Source of the DNA: Pseudobacteriovorax sp.
GTDB taxonomy: Bacteria > Bdellovibrionota_B > Oligoflexia > Oligoflexales > Oligoflexaceae
Assembly: GCA_013215145.1 (NCBI GenBank)
Contig: JABSRP010000030.1
Coordinates: 1 to 64,000, forward strand
Length of the DNA stretch: 64,000 bases
Direction: 5' to 3'
Position 1 is the first letter of the stretch; each line of letters opens with the position of its first letter. The notes under the pieces are model-generated. The model saw nothing but the letters and a program-made list of their open reading frames with translations, ran no database searches and was not told the DNA's origin. A program made the position numbers and the translations under genes. Shown piece by piece: positions 26,051-35,260 of this stretch.

Positions 26051-27562
26051 TTAGGAAAGGTTGTAGGCTTTGACAATGGTCTCCATCTGCTGGTGAAACG
26101 GACCTTCGAGCTTTTCTAGCAACATCTTTGCGATGCATTTCGCATGAGGGTCCCTACGGAAGCATTGGTCTGTCATAAGTCCTTCGAAAAAATCCACGTA
26201 TTTTTTTTGCATCCAGGGATCTTGGTATTGGACTAATTTGTTCCACAAGAAGAGGTCCCCTTTTCTTTCATATAAAAGGCGCATCAAATCAAAAAATATA
26301 TTTAGTCCAATGCAGTCTGCGGCAATCACAGAAAGTGGAACCTCATCACCAAGTTTTAGGTTTCCGGTTATCATGAACTCCCATTTGGGGTGAAGAATTA
26401 AGTCTTCCGCCTCTTGCTGAATGGCATGGGTGATAGCTAAGTCTTTTGATGACAAACTCGGCTTCTGTCTCTCTGATCTTCGTGCGGCGTCCTTGTGAAA
26501 GGGAATGATCTTATCCGCATGATTTGCCATGGTCCTGATGCATGTCATGGCATTAGAAATATACGATAAGGTTATCAGATGCTCAAGAGAGCAGATAGTT
26601 TCGCTATTCGACATCGCATCTAAGTAGTTTTTTATGACGGGAAGTAGATCCTTCTTCGGATTTTCCTTTTCCCAAAATTTTTGTCGACTCAGGTGGAAAA
26701 GACAGTCCGAATATATGATGATGTTTGGACCCTTTTTAAGCCCATCGCAGGATATTGCGCTCAGTACAGGTAAGATAATTTTAGCGACGAAATCGCAACG
26801 TATGCGCCAAGGCAGGATTGATTCCAGCCTTGGTTTCACAAAACTCTTGATGTCTTGCTTAGTCGATCCCGATTCGGCTAGGTAGAGAACGACTGATTCA
26901 ATCAATGTCGATCGATGAAATTCTGCGATGTTCTGGTCACAGAATTCCGATACCTTCGAAAGTCCTGACTCAGAATTAGCTAGGATGATCCAAGTACAAA
27001 TACTGGTGAGTTCTTCAACATGCAAGAATCTTGCAGCAAACTCTATCATGTCATCGCTGAGCCCGCGATGTGTCGAGAGTAACTGAAGGCCCAAAAAAAT
27101 CGAGCCTTGGTTTGTGCCGAGGGACAATAGGCAGCAAGCCAGAATTCCGCTCCAGTAAGGGTCTTCTTCGTTGCCATAAGTCTTCAGAATCTGGTCTACT
27201 ATATCTGCGGCCAATTTTTCTGAACTTATTTTTTTGGTAAGGGCAAATAGTCTCAGTATTGTATAAAGCCTTAATCGCCTTTTACTGAGATTTCCATACA
27301 ACCTAACAACTTCCGATAGAGTCTTATCGTCGTCCTTGGGCGATATTTCTAAGGTTGCACTGCTAAGATCCTCAAGATGTAAGGTCTTAATTCCATCTTC
27401 TTTGAGGTGATCCTTGAGTCTTTGAAAAATAGGCTTCTCTTTCCTACCTTGCCAGAGACTGATAGATCGATGATAGCAAAGAGCTTCAACAACTAATGGA
27501 GAGTTGCTATGAAGTAAGCCTTTAACTGACTGCAAAAGGGATTTTTTTGACAGTGCTTCCAT
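26051..27562 (-). CDS. Unknown 503-aa all-helical protein
   Basis: Cytoplasmic, no signal peptide or membrane segment. Predicted helical throughout with repeated amphipathic helices (for example RLRLYTILRLFALTKK and DDMIEFAARFLHVEEL), reminiscent of HEAT or TPR-like solenoids but without a clear repeat signature. GAGGA precedes the ATG. It stands alone between the small secreted protein and the large sensor kinase. I do not recognise a family. Confidence 0.7.
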   Translation of the reverse strand: MEALSKKSLLQSVKGLLHSNSPLVVEALCYHRSISLWQGRKEKPIFQRLKDHLKEDGIKTLHLEDLSSATLEISPKDDDKTLSEVVRLYGNLSKRRLRLYTILRLFALTKKISSEKLAADIVDQILKTYGNEEDPYWSGILACCLLSLGTNQGSIFLGLQLLSTHRGLSDDMIEFAARFLHVEELTSICTWIILANSESGLSKVSEFCDQNIAEFHRSTLIESVVLYLAESGSTKQDIKSFVKPRLESILPWRIRCDFVAKIILPVLSAISCDGLKKGPNIIIYSDCLFHLSRQKFWEKENPKKDLLPVIKNYLDAMSNSETICSLEHLITLSYISNAMTCIRTMANHADKIIPFHKDAARRSERQKPSLSSKDLAITHAIQQEAEDLILHPKWEFMITGNLKLGDEVPLSVIAADCIGLNIFFDLMRLLYERKGDLFLWNKLVQYQDPWMQKKYVDFFEGLMTDQCFRRDPHAKCIAKMLLEKLEGPFHQQMETIVKAYNLS

Positions 27563-27694
27563 TGTGTTTTCCTCGTGCTCAAATCAAAGATCAGCCTTAA
27601 CTGTAATACTATTAAGATGGCTAGTAAGGAGTTTTATTGCAGAAATCTTTTGGCTGTGGCTCAGACTATTTTTTGTTTGGAGAAAGGCTTATCG

Positions 27695-30220
27695 CTATGC
27701 AGCTGGAATAACTGAGTCCTTTATAAAAATGTAGTCTTTATTAATAGTTATAACGCATGAGAAGGGGATTCTGCCTTGGATTGTTGCGTCAGCCAATGTG
27801 ACATCAAAAGTGCCTCCGATTTTGGTCACTAGTTCTTCTACTGCAGACAACCCAATTCCAAATCCACTTATTTGTGTTATGGTTTTTGTATTACTCAACT
27901 GATGATGCATCGCTTTGCGAAACAGCTCATTGACTGATAATTCTTGCCGTGGATCAAGTTTTTGTCGGAGTTTCTGGATGTCGATACCCTTGCCGTCATC
28001 AGTGTATCTAATCGAAATTCCCGTTTGGGATGGCTCAAGGTCGATGGAGACGGTACAAGTGTCAAAGCTTTTCGCGTCTGGGCAGCCATGGGCTAGGGTA
28101 TTGTTTATAAGGTGGTTCATGATTGAGTATATAGTGGGGGAAATCTTTTTATAAACCAAGCCATTGTCTGGTCGCATGACAATATTTGGTATTTTTTTAG
28201 AAAGCTGATTGGCTTTCATATCCAACGAATCAAGAATAGGTTTGAGGGCGTCTTTTAACAAAAGGTAGTCATGCTCTCTCACTAATTGTTTGATTTGATG
28301 AGATTTTTGAGACTGGTCAGACATGGCATTGATCATGGAAAGACGCTCGTATATGTCTGATACATGTTTTTCGAAGACGTTAATATTGATGATGATTTTT
28401 TCTTGGTAGATGCGTTTGTAACGGCTTGCCAAGTTTTTGACTTCTGTGAAGGCATCCGATCGATTCAACTTGTCTCTTCTAAATGCTAATTCTAGATGAT
28501 GGACTGCCTTAGAAAAACGGACTAAGCCTACCGTTAGTAAGTTTCCTTTAAGAGTATGAAGCTTTCGCAGAATCAGCGGATTAGGTTTAGCTGAGGCATT
28601 AATTAGATTTTCCGTCTCGTACCATAACGTAAACTGAGCCTCTATCATCTGCCTCGTGTCAGGTGTGAAGTGTTTTAGCATTTCTAGAAGCAAATTGATT
28701 TCAAATTCTTGATTGTTGGATTTTTGTTCAGCCTCTCTTTGTTTGGTAATATCCTTAATGGTTAATAAGATTTTCTCAATGGTACCGTTAATCGACTCTA
28801 TAGCGTCCCATTGGAAGGCTAAATACTTAACGCCATCGCCTATGTGGGCTCTGATTTCCTGAGGAAAATGTTGCTTATTGATATCAAACGTAAAACGATC
28901 TTCACCGATGGAAACTTGTATCATATCCTTGATGAGATTTACGTTATCGATATCCATATACATCTTACGCAGCAGTAGGGTCTCTAAACTTTGTCCTGCG
29001 ATGGTTTCCGTTTCGAAAATATTTTCCGTTTCCCTTGAGTATTCGGAAAAAATTTCAAGGTGTTTGCCTATGGCAATGATTCCGATAGTAACGTTGTGAA
29101 AAATTGAGTTGAACTCGGAGTTTTTGATGGCGAGTTCTTCGGTACGAACATCGACTAAGTGTTCAAGATTGTTTTGGTTTGTGTGGATAGACTCAGCCAT
29201 GGTTTTGAGGGTTTTGGCTAACGTATCAAACTCCTTGAAAGGAGACTTCGCTATTTTTAGCTGATAGTCTTTGCGACTAAGCTGGTCGATAGTTTTTGTC
29301 ATGACCGCGATGGGAGAAGCGAGTTTTTGCGACAATAGCAAACCTGTTCCGAGGGAAAGGACAATCACCACGACAGAAATTCCGAGAAGCTGCCATCTAG
29401 TGCTCTCCACATCAGCAAATACGGCATTTCGATTTGTGGAAAGTCCAATTTTTAATGTCTTTAAAAATTGCTTAAATGGCTCTTTGAGATTTTCTACTGT
29501 GTAGGAATCGCTCGACATAGTTATATGATCAGTAATGGGGATGTTTTTTTCAAATATCGTCATATTAGGGTGTTGAGTTACCCTGAGATAGTCGGTTGAA
29601 TCAACAACTCCCGTCAATCGTTTGCCAATGTCATCGAATGTTAGTATCCCTACAACATGTCCAATGGAGTTTCCGCGGTTGTCGAAGATCGTTTTGGATA
29701 AGGTCAAAAGGTAGTCAGAGTTTATATTCTGTGAGCTTGGGAGCAGTTCTTTTACGGTGCTAGGAGCTTTGAAAATGTGATATCGGGTATCCTTAGTAAG
29801 CGATCTAGTGTGAAGTTGGATACTTTTCCAAACAGTATCATGGTCTTCTGCCATAAATTCGTCAGGGTAGACTTCTACCTGAAAGTTATTCTTATCTAAG
29901 ACAAAAATAGCCCTGTAGATTTCGTTACTTTTTATAAAATTCGCCATAAATTCGCGGGCTGATCCCCCGTATAAACTCGAACTCATCACTAATTGAAGGT
30001 CGCGGGCTTCCGTAAGTGTGGTAAAGGCGATATCTGTTTGAATTAAAGTCTCTTTTAGATCTCTTTCGATCATTGATGTCTTGAGTTTTAATTTCTCTTT
30101 CGACTCTCTTTCTGTGTCTTGAATAATCTTAGAGGTGAGAGGAATGCCAATCATCGCCACTGGCAAAATGCTAGTGGCTAAAAACGAAAGAATGAGAACT
30201 TTGGCAAACGAAATAGACAA
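27695..30220 (-). CDS. Large membrane sensor kinase with Hpt and CheA-like ATPase domains
   Basis: 841 aa, TTG start after AGGA. Two membrane helices (about 8-28 and 278-298) enclose a Cache-like sensor. A HAMP region, a PAS-like domain (about 365-490), an Hpt-type domain with a phosphoacceptor His near residue 553 (LHTLKGN), a helical segment and a CheA-like HATPase domain follow (NHLINNTLAHG near 703, DDGKGID, SGFGIGLSAV). The kinase thus carries its phosphotransfer site and ATPase in one chain, as in CheA. No receiver protein is adjacent. It is divergent from a solute-binding protein gene, which may supply its ligand. Confidence 0.85.
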   Translation of the reverse strand: MSISFAKVLILSFLATSILPVAMIGIPLTSKIIQDTERESKEKLKLKTSMIERDLKETLIQTDIAFTTLTEARDLQLVMSSSLYGGSAREFMANFIKSNEIYRAIFVLDKNNFQVEVYPDEFMAEDHDTVWKSIQLHTRSLTKDTRYHIFKAPSTVKELLPSSQNINSDYLLTLSKTIFDNRGNSIGHVVGILTFDDIGKRLTGVVDSTDYLRVTQHPNMTIFEKNIPITDHITMSSDSYTVENLKEPFKQFLKTLKIGLSTNRNAVFADVESTRWQLLGISVVVIVLSLGTGLLLSQKLASPIAVMTKTIDQLSRKDYQLKIAKSPFKEFDTLAKTLKTMAESIHTNQNNLEHLVDVRTEELAIKNSEFNSIFHNVTIGIIAIGKHLEIFSEYSRETENIFETETIAGQSLETLLLRKMYMDIDNVNLIKDMIQVSIGEDRFTFDINKQHFPQEIRAHIGDGVKYLAFQWDAIESINGTIEKILLTIKDITKQREAEQKSNNQEFEINLLLEMLKHFTPDTRQMIEAQFTLWYETENLINASAKPNPLILRKLHTLKGNLLTVGLVRFSKAVHHLELAFRRDKLNRSDAFTEVKNLASRYKRIYQEKIIININVFEKHVSDIYERLSMINAMSDQSQKSHQIKQLVREHDYLLLKDALKPILDSLDMKANQLSKKIPNIVMRPDNGLVYKKISPTIYSIMNHLINNTLAHGCPDAKSFDTCTVSIDLEPSQTGISIRYTDDGKGIDIQKLRQKLDPRQELSVNELFRKAMHHQLSNTKTITQISGFGIGLSAVEELVTKIGGTFDVTLADATIQGRIPFSCVITINKDYIFIKDSVIPAA

Positions 30221-30465
30221 AAAATTGATTCCTTTTTCCTGTTGATAATTTTATCGAATTTTTATGATGGAACTTAAGAGAATAACTGACCTTACTATGG
30301 AATTATTGTGGAATCACTGACATATCGATGACCTACAGACTCTGCAAAACTGTAGTAACATATTATGGTAGAGATTCAGGGAGCTTCAAAGCTTTTGGCC
30401 CCTGACTTTTGATGGGTCGTGACCGAAGAATCTTGGGTATTAATACTAAATGGGAGTTTATCTGT

Positions 30466-31644
30466 ATGTCGTCGGAATTCACAGCAATCTTCGGACGTGT
30501 GTTCGTAATACTTTTGCTTTTTGCCACGCCCAACCTATGGGCAAAAGTTGTGATGTGGCATGGATCCGGTGATCCTGTTACTTTGAAGAAATTTACTGAA
30601 TTGATGACCAGCTTTTCAGAGGCCTCAGGCATCGATCTTGATTTAGAGTACATCGAGTACGATCAGATGAAGACCAGCCTGATAAAAGTAAAAACATCGG
30701 GTAGGTTACCCGAGATGATTTTTGCTCCAGGTGATTTTTTGAGTCTAATGGAAGTCCTTAATTTTTCAGAGGTGAAGGATACCCTAAATCTGCCCAAGTC
30801 CTCCATCGATTCCGTGTCTCAAGGGGGCAAACTCTATGGCTATCCCATCACTCAGGGCAATCATCTATTCCTGTATTATAACAAAAAACTTGTGACAAAG
30901 CCTGCTCAGACATTTTCTGAAATTTTACAGTATAGCGACAGAACCGCTATGAGGGCCATCGGCTGGAATTTTCATGAATCATTTTGGTTCTTACCTTTCT
31001 ATGGTGCCTACGGAGGACAGGTGATCAATGATAAAGGTGAGATCTCATTGACAGGAGAAAATTTTGCCAAAGCCATCGAAACCTACTTTCAGCTTGGAGA
31101 AAAATTTGACATTATCGACTGTGGCTACGACTGTGCCTCAAAGGATTTTTTTGCTGGCAAACAGCATTATGCCATTAACGGAGATTGGGCGCTTAGTGAA
31201 GCGGTGGCCCAGTTGGGAGATAATTTGGGAGTGGCTACACTTCCCACGTTTGCCGGAAGGCAATTGAAACCTTTGTTTTCAACCAAAGCAATACTGTTTC
31301 CTGGGAACGCCCTTGAAGGTCCGAATCGGGAAAACATCATGAAAGTCGTCGCGTACATGCAGTCGGCAAGCTTTCAAAAAGAGCTATCTAAACTAAATTT
31401 GATACCAGCTTACACAGATATAAAGGGACCCACCCACAAGTATCCGGCAGTGATTGAGCAGCTAAACCACGTAGTTCCAATGCCTAACTACGCAAGCATG
31501 AATCATGTTTGGGAAGTACTACGAAAAGGGTTGCTAAGATACCGGACCCTACATAAAAACAAAGATCCTAAACGCTCGGAAAAAATTCGTAAATTTATGG
31601 AAGCCTTCCTCAAACGATCTAATGTGGCTTATGAAAAGAACTAG
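30466..31644 (+). CDS. Extracellular solute-binding protein, sugar (MalE-like) type
   Basis: 392 aa from the ATG at 30466, which follows GGGAG; the upstream TTG at 30409 has no ribosome site and would put extra residues before the signal peptide. The signal sequence ends at LWAKV. The mature protein has the family 1 binding-protein pattern: VVMWHGSGDP at the start, GKLYGYPI, FLYYNKKLV, INGDWAL. No permease or ATPase genes of an ABC importer are nearby. It may serve as a periplasmic ligand receptor for the divergent sensor kinase rather than in transport. Family assignment is firm; the ligand is unknown, probably a sugar. Confidence 0.82.
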   Translation: MSSEFTAIFGRVFVILLLFATPNLWAKVVMWHGSGDPVTLKKFTELMTSFSEASGIDLDLEYIEYDQMKTSLIKVKTSGRLPEMIFAPGDFLSLMEVLNFSEVKDTLNLPKSSIDSVSQGGKLYGYPITQGNHLFLYYNKKLVTKPAQTFSEILQYSDRTAMRAIGWNFHESFWFLPFYGAYGGQVINDKGEISLTGENFAKAIETYFQLGEKFDIIDCGYDCASKDFFAGKQHYAINGDWALSEAVAQLGDNLGVATLPTFAGRQLKPLFSTKAILFPGNALEGPNRENIMKVVAYMQSASFQKELSKLNLIPAYTDIKGPTHKYPAVIEQLNHVVPMPNYASMNHVWEVLRKGLLRYRTLHKNKDPKRSEKIRKFMEAFLKRSNVAYEKN

Positions 31645-31716
31645 AGGCAAAAAGTAAAAAGCAAAAACAAAATTTGAATAATCAAAACATTAAAGTAATG
31701 TATGCGTCGCATCTGA

Positions 31717-32352
31717 GTGGGTCTAGCAAAGGAAAATAAAGACGGTTGCCTAGTCCATATGGGGCGCTACTTCTTCCAGTCTCTTATATCCTTTCCAGAA
31801 GAGTGGCCTGAGATTATTAAGGTGATTGGTGCAATTTATGAAATCGAGAATAAGGCAAGGGAGGTAGGACTCTCTTCCGACGAACTCACAGATTTGAGAA
31901 GGACGGATTCCGCAGAGCTTCTGGGTAAAATCAAACAGACGGCAAATAGCTTCAATCCACCACCCCGCTCAACACTTTGCAAGGCGATAAGATATATGAA
32001 TCGACATTAGGTCAAACTCTTATACTTTCTTAAAGATCCTAAGGTATGGCCGGACAACAACAGCGTCTAGAGAGCTTTACGCCTTCCAGAGCTTTGTCAA
32101 AAGAACCATCTATTTAGCCAATCAGTTTCAGACAATAATACTATCTAATATTTCAACACGATTATAGCTACTTGTAGGCTATGTCTAGTCGATCCCGAAG
32201 ATTATCTCACTGATATTACAATCCGAATTAATGAAGGTCATCTCATGTCCCGGTTCGATGAGCTGCTGCCATGGAACTGGCAGGCAGCACCACCCAGCGT
32301 ACTAGAGCGAGCAAAAAGACACGTTAAATACAATCATTTGATCCCAACCTGA
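31717..32352 (+). pseudogene. Decayed IS66-type transposase
   Basis: Remains of the C-terminal half of an IS66 transposase. The first 97 codons match the family (HMGRYFFQSL, IGAIYEIENKAR, then CKAIRYM). The frame continues through a TAG at 32008 into FLKDPKVWPDNNSV and through a second TAG at 32068, where the usual Glu of the NNxxER motif would stand, into RALRL and KNHLFSQS. After a frameshift the conserved end appears: DPEDYLTDI, then DELLPWNW (to about 32280). The N-terminal part is missing. It is inactive, and marks an old insertion before the accessory region. Confidence 0.8.
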
Positions 32353-32706
32353 GGCTAGGCCATTAGATCCCAATTGCTCTTTGAAAACTTTAAATGCGCC
32401 GGATACCTTTTAGTTGACTTAGCCGCGAGCAGTCCAACTCCTCTAGGGTTTCTGTAATCGAATTAAGCTAGAAAGGATCTGAATACCCACTAATGAGGTT
32501 TAGGATCTCAGATTCGCAGTCGGATAGAACTTACTCGCTGAATGGCCAAAAGATCGATTCGGAGGGCAGCCATGGACAAAGGAGGAAATTTCACTACTAT
32601 CTCAAAATGCTACAGACTTGAGAGATAAGTGGCAGGTCAGTTTAGTTTCTAATTACGAGTTAGGTGAGAGATGGGCTAGCGCTATCTCATAACTTCACCT
32701 CGCTCA
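32353..32706. other. Non-coding stretch between two gene remnants
   Basis: No frame with recognisable protein similarity, no RNA gene and no convincing terminator was seen. It lies between the IS66 remnant and the receiver-domain fragment, so it is most likely scar DNA. Confidence 0.5.
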
Positions 32707-32904
32707 CTAGCGCTCTTCCCGACTCATTGCTTCAGCTCGTCGGCGCATTTCATCGGAAGTTATCCCTGAGGTGGCAATGATGGTTATATCACTCCCGCTC
32801 ATGCCATCAATAACTTCAAAGCCATCACCATTGGGCATTACCATATCAGTAATACACAAACGTATTCGAGGATTATTCTTGTATATGGACAGCCCTTCCC
32901 TACC
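32707..32904 (-). pseudogene. Fragment of a response-regulator receiver domain
   Basis: About 65 residues match the middle of a receiver domain: GLSIYKNNP, the phosphoacceptor strand LCITDMVMPNGDGFEVI and ITIIATSG with the conserved Thr/Ser position. The N-terminal acidic pair and the C-terminal Lys strand are missing. The open frame reaches 32964 only through residues without similarity and overlaps the end of the LysR gene. It is treated as a remnant of a lost two-component gene. Confidence 0.6.
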
Positions 32905-32956
32905 AGACTTGGTAAAATAATTTGGTGGAGGCGGCGGGAATCGGGCACGTCGTTTG

Positions 32957-33868
32957 CTATTCACTCAAGTAGTCTGTGTCCAGCTTCCGCGTGAGAAAAT
33001 CGAGAAAACTACGAGTAAGAGGGTTCATATACTGCTGATTTGGAAAAACTGCTGTAATTGGGATTGACTCGGAACGATATGAAGAATGAATCTGAATCAA
33101 ATCCCCTCTATCGATATGGGACTTCGCGAGGAAATTCGGACAGAAGGCAATGCCAACGTCGTTTCGTGCGCTTTCAATCAGCATCCAATGATTATTACAG
33201 ATAGATCGAGGATTAAGTTCAATGGTTCTCTTTTCTCCATCGGATACGAAAGTCCATTTAATATCATGTATTCCTTTCTTGAAGACTAGCGTGGGAAGAC
33301 TTTCAAGACTGTCGATCGACTTAAGCTTTGTTTTGTACTTTTTGATGAAGTTTGGAGACGCGAACAAACCATAACGAAACTCACCCAGCTTTCTAGATTT
33401 TAGATTTGAATCTTTAAGCGGGCCAATTCGGATTGCTATATCGATATTTTCAAAGGCTAGGTCAACTTTTCGACCCGTTAACTCTACATCCAGCGTTACT
33501 TTAGGGAACATATTTGAATATTGGGATGTGATTGTGTTCAGGACCGCAATACCGAACTCTACTCCCGCTGTGATCTTTAAAAGACCTTGAGGTTCTCTTT
33601 TGACTTCACTGATCGTGTCACGAAAACTGTCGAGAGTGTTAAATATTGCCCCACATGCCGAATAGAGTTTCTTGCCGATTTCTGTCGGTTTGATCCCCTT
33701 AGAGGATCTAAGAAACAGCTGTGCTCCAATATCATCCTCAAGCTGAGTGAGTTTTCTGCTCATGCTTGGTTTAGGAATCCGAAGAATTTCACCGGCTTTC
33801 GATAGGCTTCCTGCTTCCACAATCTTTGTGAAGATGTATAGGTGCTCAATGTTCGGCAGTGTATTCAA
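32957..33868 (-). CDS. LysR-family transcriptional regulator
   Basis: 303 aa, TTG start preceded by GAGG. The N-terminal winged helix (about 5-65) has the LysR pattern FTKIVEAGSLSKAGEILRIPKPSMSRKLTQLE, here quoted only in outline around SLSKAGEILRIPKPS. A two-lobed effector domain follows (about 90-295). It belongs to the branch that often controls quinone or electrophile detoxification genes. It is divergent from the DJ-1/SDR cassette with a 137-bp shared promoter gap, so it probably controls that cassette and itself. The effector is unknown. Confidence 0.9.
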   Translation of the reverse strand: MNTLPNIEHLYIFTKIVEAGSLSKAGEILRIPKPSMSRKLTQLEDDIGAQLFLRSSKGIKPTEIGKKLYSACGAIFNTLDSFRDTISEVKREPQGLLKITAGVEFGIAVLNTITSQYSNMFPKVTLDVELTGRKVDLAFENIDIAIRIGPLKDSNLKSRKLGEFRYGLFASPNFIKKYKTKLKSIDSLESLPTLVFKKGIHDIKWTFVSDGEKRTIELNPRSICNNHWMLIESARNDVGIAFCPNFLAKSHIDRGDLIQIHSSYRSESIPITAVFPNQQYMNPLTRSFLDFLTRKLDTDYLSE

Positions 33869-33907
33869 ATGCTTAGCCTCATCAGTTTCAAAATACGGAA
33901 CTTAGAA

Positions 33908-33956
33908 TCTCTATATTAACACTATCGATCCAAAAAATAAAACCGAAGAATAGAGA
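33908..33956. promoter_or_regulatory. Inverted repeat in the LysR / DJ-1 divergent promoter
   Basis: TCTCTAT (33908-33914) and ATAGAGA (33950-33956) form a perfect 7-bp inverted repeat 35 bases apart in the 137-bp gap between the LysR gene and the 34006 gene. LysR proteins often bind spaced sites of this kind in a divergent promoter. The arms do not show the T-N11-A core clearly, so this is a weak candidate. Confidence 0.3.
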
Positions 33957-34005
33957 GTGTAAGGCCAGCGGTCAGTGCCGCATCACTCATTGAGAGGAGC
34001 AGGGA

Positions 34006-34824
34006 ATGAAAAACATTAAACTACTTGTATCTTGCTTAGCATTACTTTTTTCGACCGTCGGCATGGCGAAAGTTAAGGAGGTAGTAGGTGCTGTGCACCA
34101 CGGGCAAGATAACAGCAAAGGAAAGATATTAATGATTGTCGCTAACCCTAGTGTTTCTAAGCAAACCGGGTGGCCCATAGGTATTTGGGCGGCTGAACTA
34201 ACCCACCCCTATTATGAGTTTATAAGCGAAGGGTACAGTGTCGAATTGGCGAGCCCTAATGGTGGCAAGATCGAATTTGACGGTTACAGCGATCCCCGTC
34301 ACGAGAGTGGTTATTCAAAGAGTGATTTCTTGTCTATGGGCTTTATAAATACCCCTTCACTCATGGCGCTACTCAAGAACACTAAGAAGCTTTCCAAAGT
34401 CAACGCGAAGGAATATGCCGCAATCTTCTTGGTCGGTGGTCAGTCTCCTATGTATACATTCCGTGGGAACAAAGGGCTTATGAAGTTCGTGGCTGACTTC
34501 TACGAAAGCGGAAAACCCACAGCACTTGTATGTCATTCCACGGCAGTCCTATTAGATACGAAGTTATCTAGCGGTAGGCTTCTCGTAAAAGGGAAAACTT
34601 GGACGGGTTTCGCTGACTCAGAAGAAAAGTATGCTGATAAAGCCGTAGGCCAAAAAATTCAGCCCTTCTGGATCGAGACGGAAGCAAGAAAAATTAAGGG
34701 TACAAAGTTCAAGGTGAAAGCTCCTTTCACTCCGTATGCGATCAAAGACGGGAATCTAATCACGGGTCAGCAACAAGCATCTGGTGCTGCTGCGGCCAAA
34801 CTTGTTCTACAGTCGCTTAAATAA
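34006..34824 (+). CDS. DJ-1/PfpI-superfamily protein, exported form
   Basis: 272 aa. The N-terminus is a signal peptide (cut near GMAKV), then a DJ-1/PfpI fold of about 230 residues. The conserved Glu lies in AAELTHPYYEF and the nucleophile is C176 in ALVCHSTAV. The VGGQSPMYTF loop and the HESGYS segment place it in the Hsp31/glyoxalase-III-like branch. Members act on reactive aldehydes or as stress chaperones. AGGAGCAGGGA precedes the ATG. It is the first gene of the cassette facing the LysR regulator and has a closely similar cytoplasmic copy at 36311. The signal peptide suggests a periplasmic role. Confidence 0.82.
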   Translation: MKNIKLLVSCLALLFSTVGMAKVKEVVGAVHHGQDNSKGKILMIVANPSVSKQTGWPIGIWAAELTHPYYEFISEGYSVELASPNGGKIEFDGYSDPRHESGYSKSDFLSMGFINTPSLMALLKNTKKLSKVNAKEYAAIFLVGGQSPMYTFRGNKGLMKFVADFYESGKPTALVCHSTAVLLDTKLSSGRLLVKGKTWTGFADSEEKYADKAVGQKIQPFWIETEARKIKGTKFKVKAPFTPYAIKDGNLITGQQQASGAAAAKLVLQSLK

Positions 34825-34837
34825 GGGGGGGAGAGTC

Positions 34838-35260
34838 ATGAAAATAGGAATTGTTGGTTCCTGTGAAGAAAATAAATTGTTAAGCGCAAACATAGTTGTT
34901 TGTACAAACCCGCTAAAACCGAGGCTCGGTGGTCTTGCACACCATGGCGGGAAATCCGGTGCAGAAAAAATCGCCGATTGGTTACCCAATAGTAAGGTGA
35001 TCAAGTTGCTCAATCAAACTGGTGCGGAAAACATGAGGGAACCTATAGATCGACCGCTAATGCTTTTCTCTACCGACCACGAAGACCTTACAAAAGACTT
35101 CATGTCTCTTCTTGAATCTACTGGATTCGATGGCCGTTATGCTGGGCTATTAAATTCATCTATATACCTTGAGTATCTCGTAATCACCCGGATACATCTT
35201 GCTATCCGCACTGAGCTTGGAAGGAATTTTTCGTTTCATATAGCGGAGGAACAAAAATGA
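34838..35260 (+). pseudogene. Rossmann NADP oxidoreductase with large internal deletion
   Basis: The ATG at 34838 follows a strong GGGGGGGAGAG site and is 14 bases after the DJ-1 gene. The protein starts MKIGIVGS, the first strand of a Rossmann fold, but then jumps to NIVVCTNPL, which matches VDCTNPI near residue 90 of the intact copy at 37024. About 75 residues, including most of the dinucleotide fold, are missing without loss of frame. The C-terminal part (SKVIKLLNQTG, then MLFSTDHED, and a final RTELGRNFSFHI) still aligns. The intact relatives resemble F420/NADP-dependent reductases. This copy is unlikely to bind cofactor and is probably degenerate. Confidence 0.65.

Noticed and set aside
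32905..32964. N-terminal part of the 85-codon frame as a real response regulator start
   Set aside because: The first 20 codons are Pro/Arg-rich without receiver similarity and overlap the LysR gene end; the rest lacks essential receiver parts.
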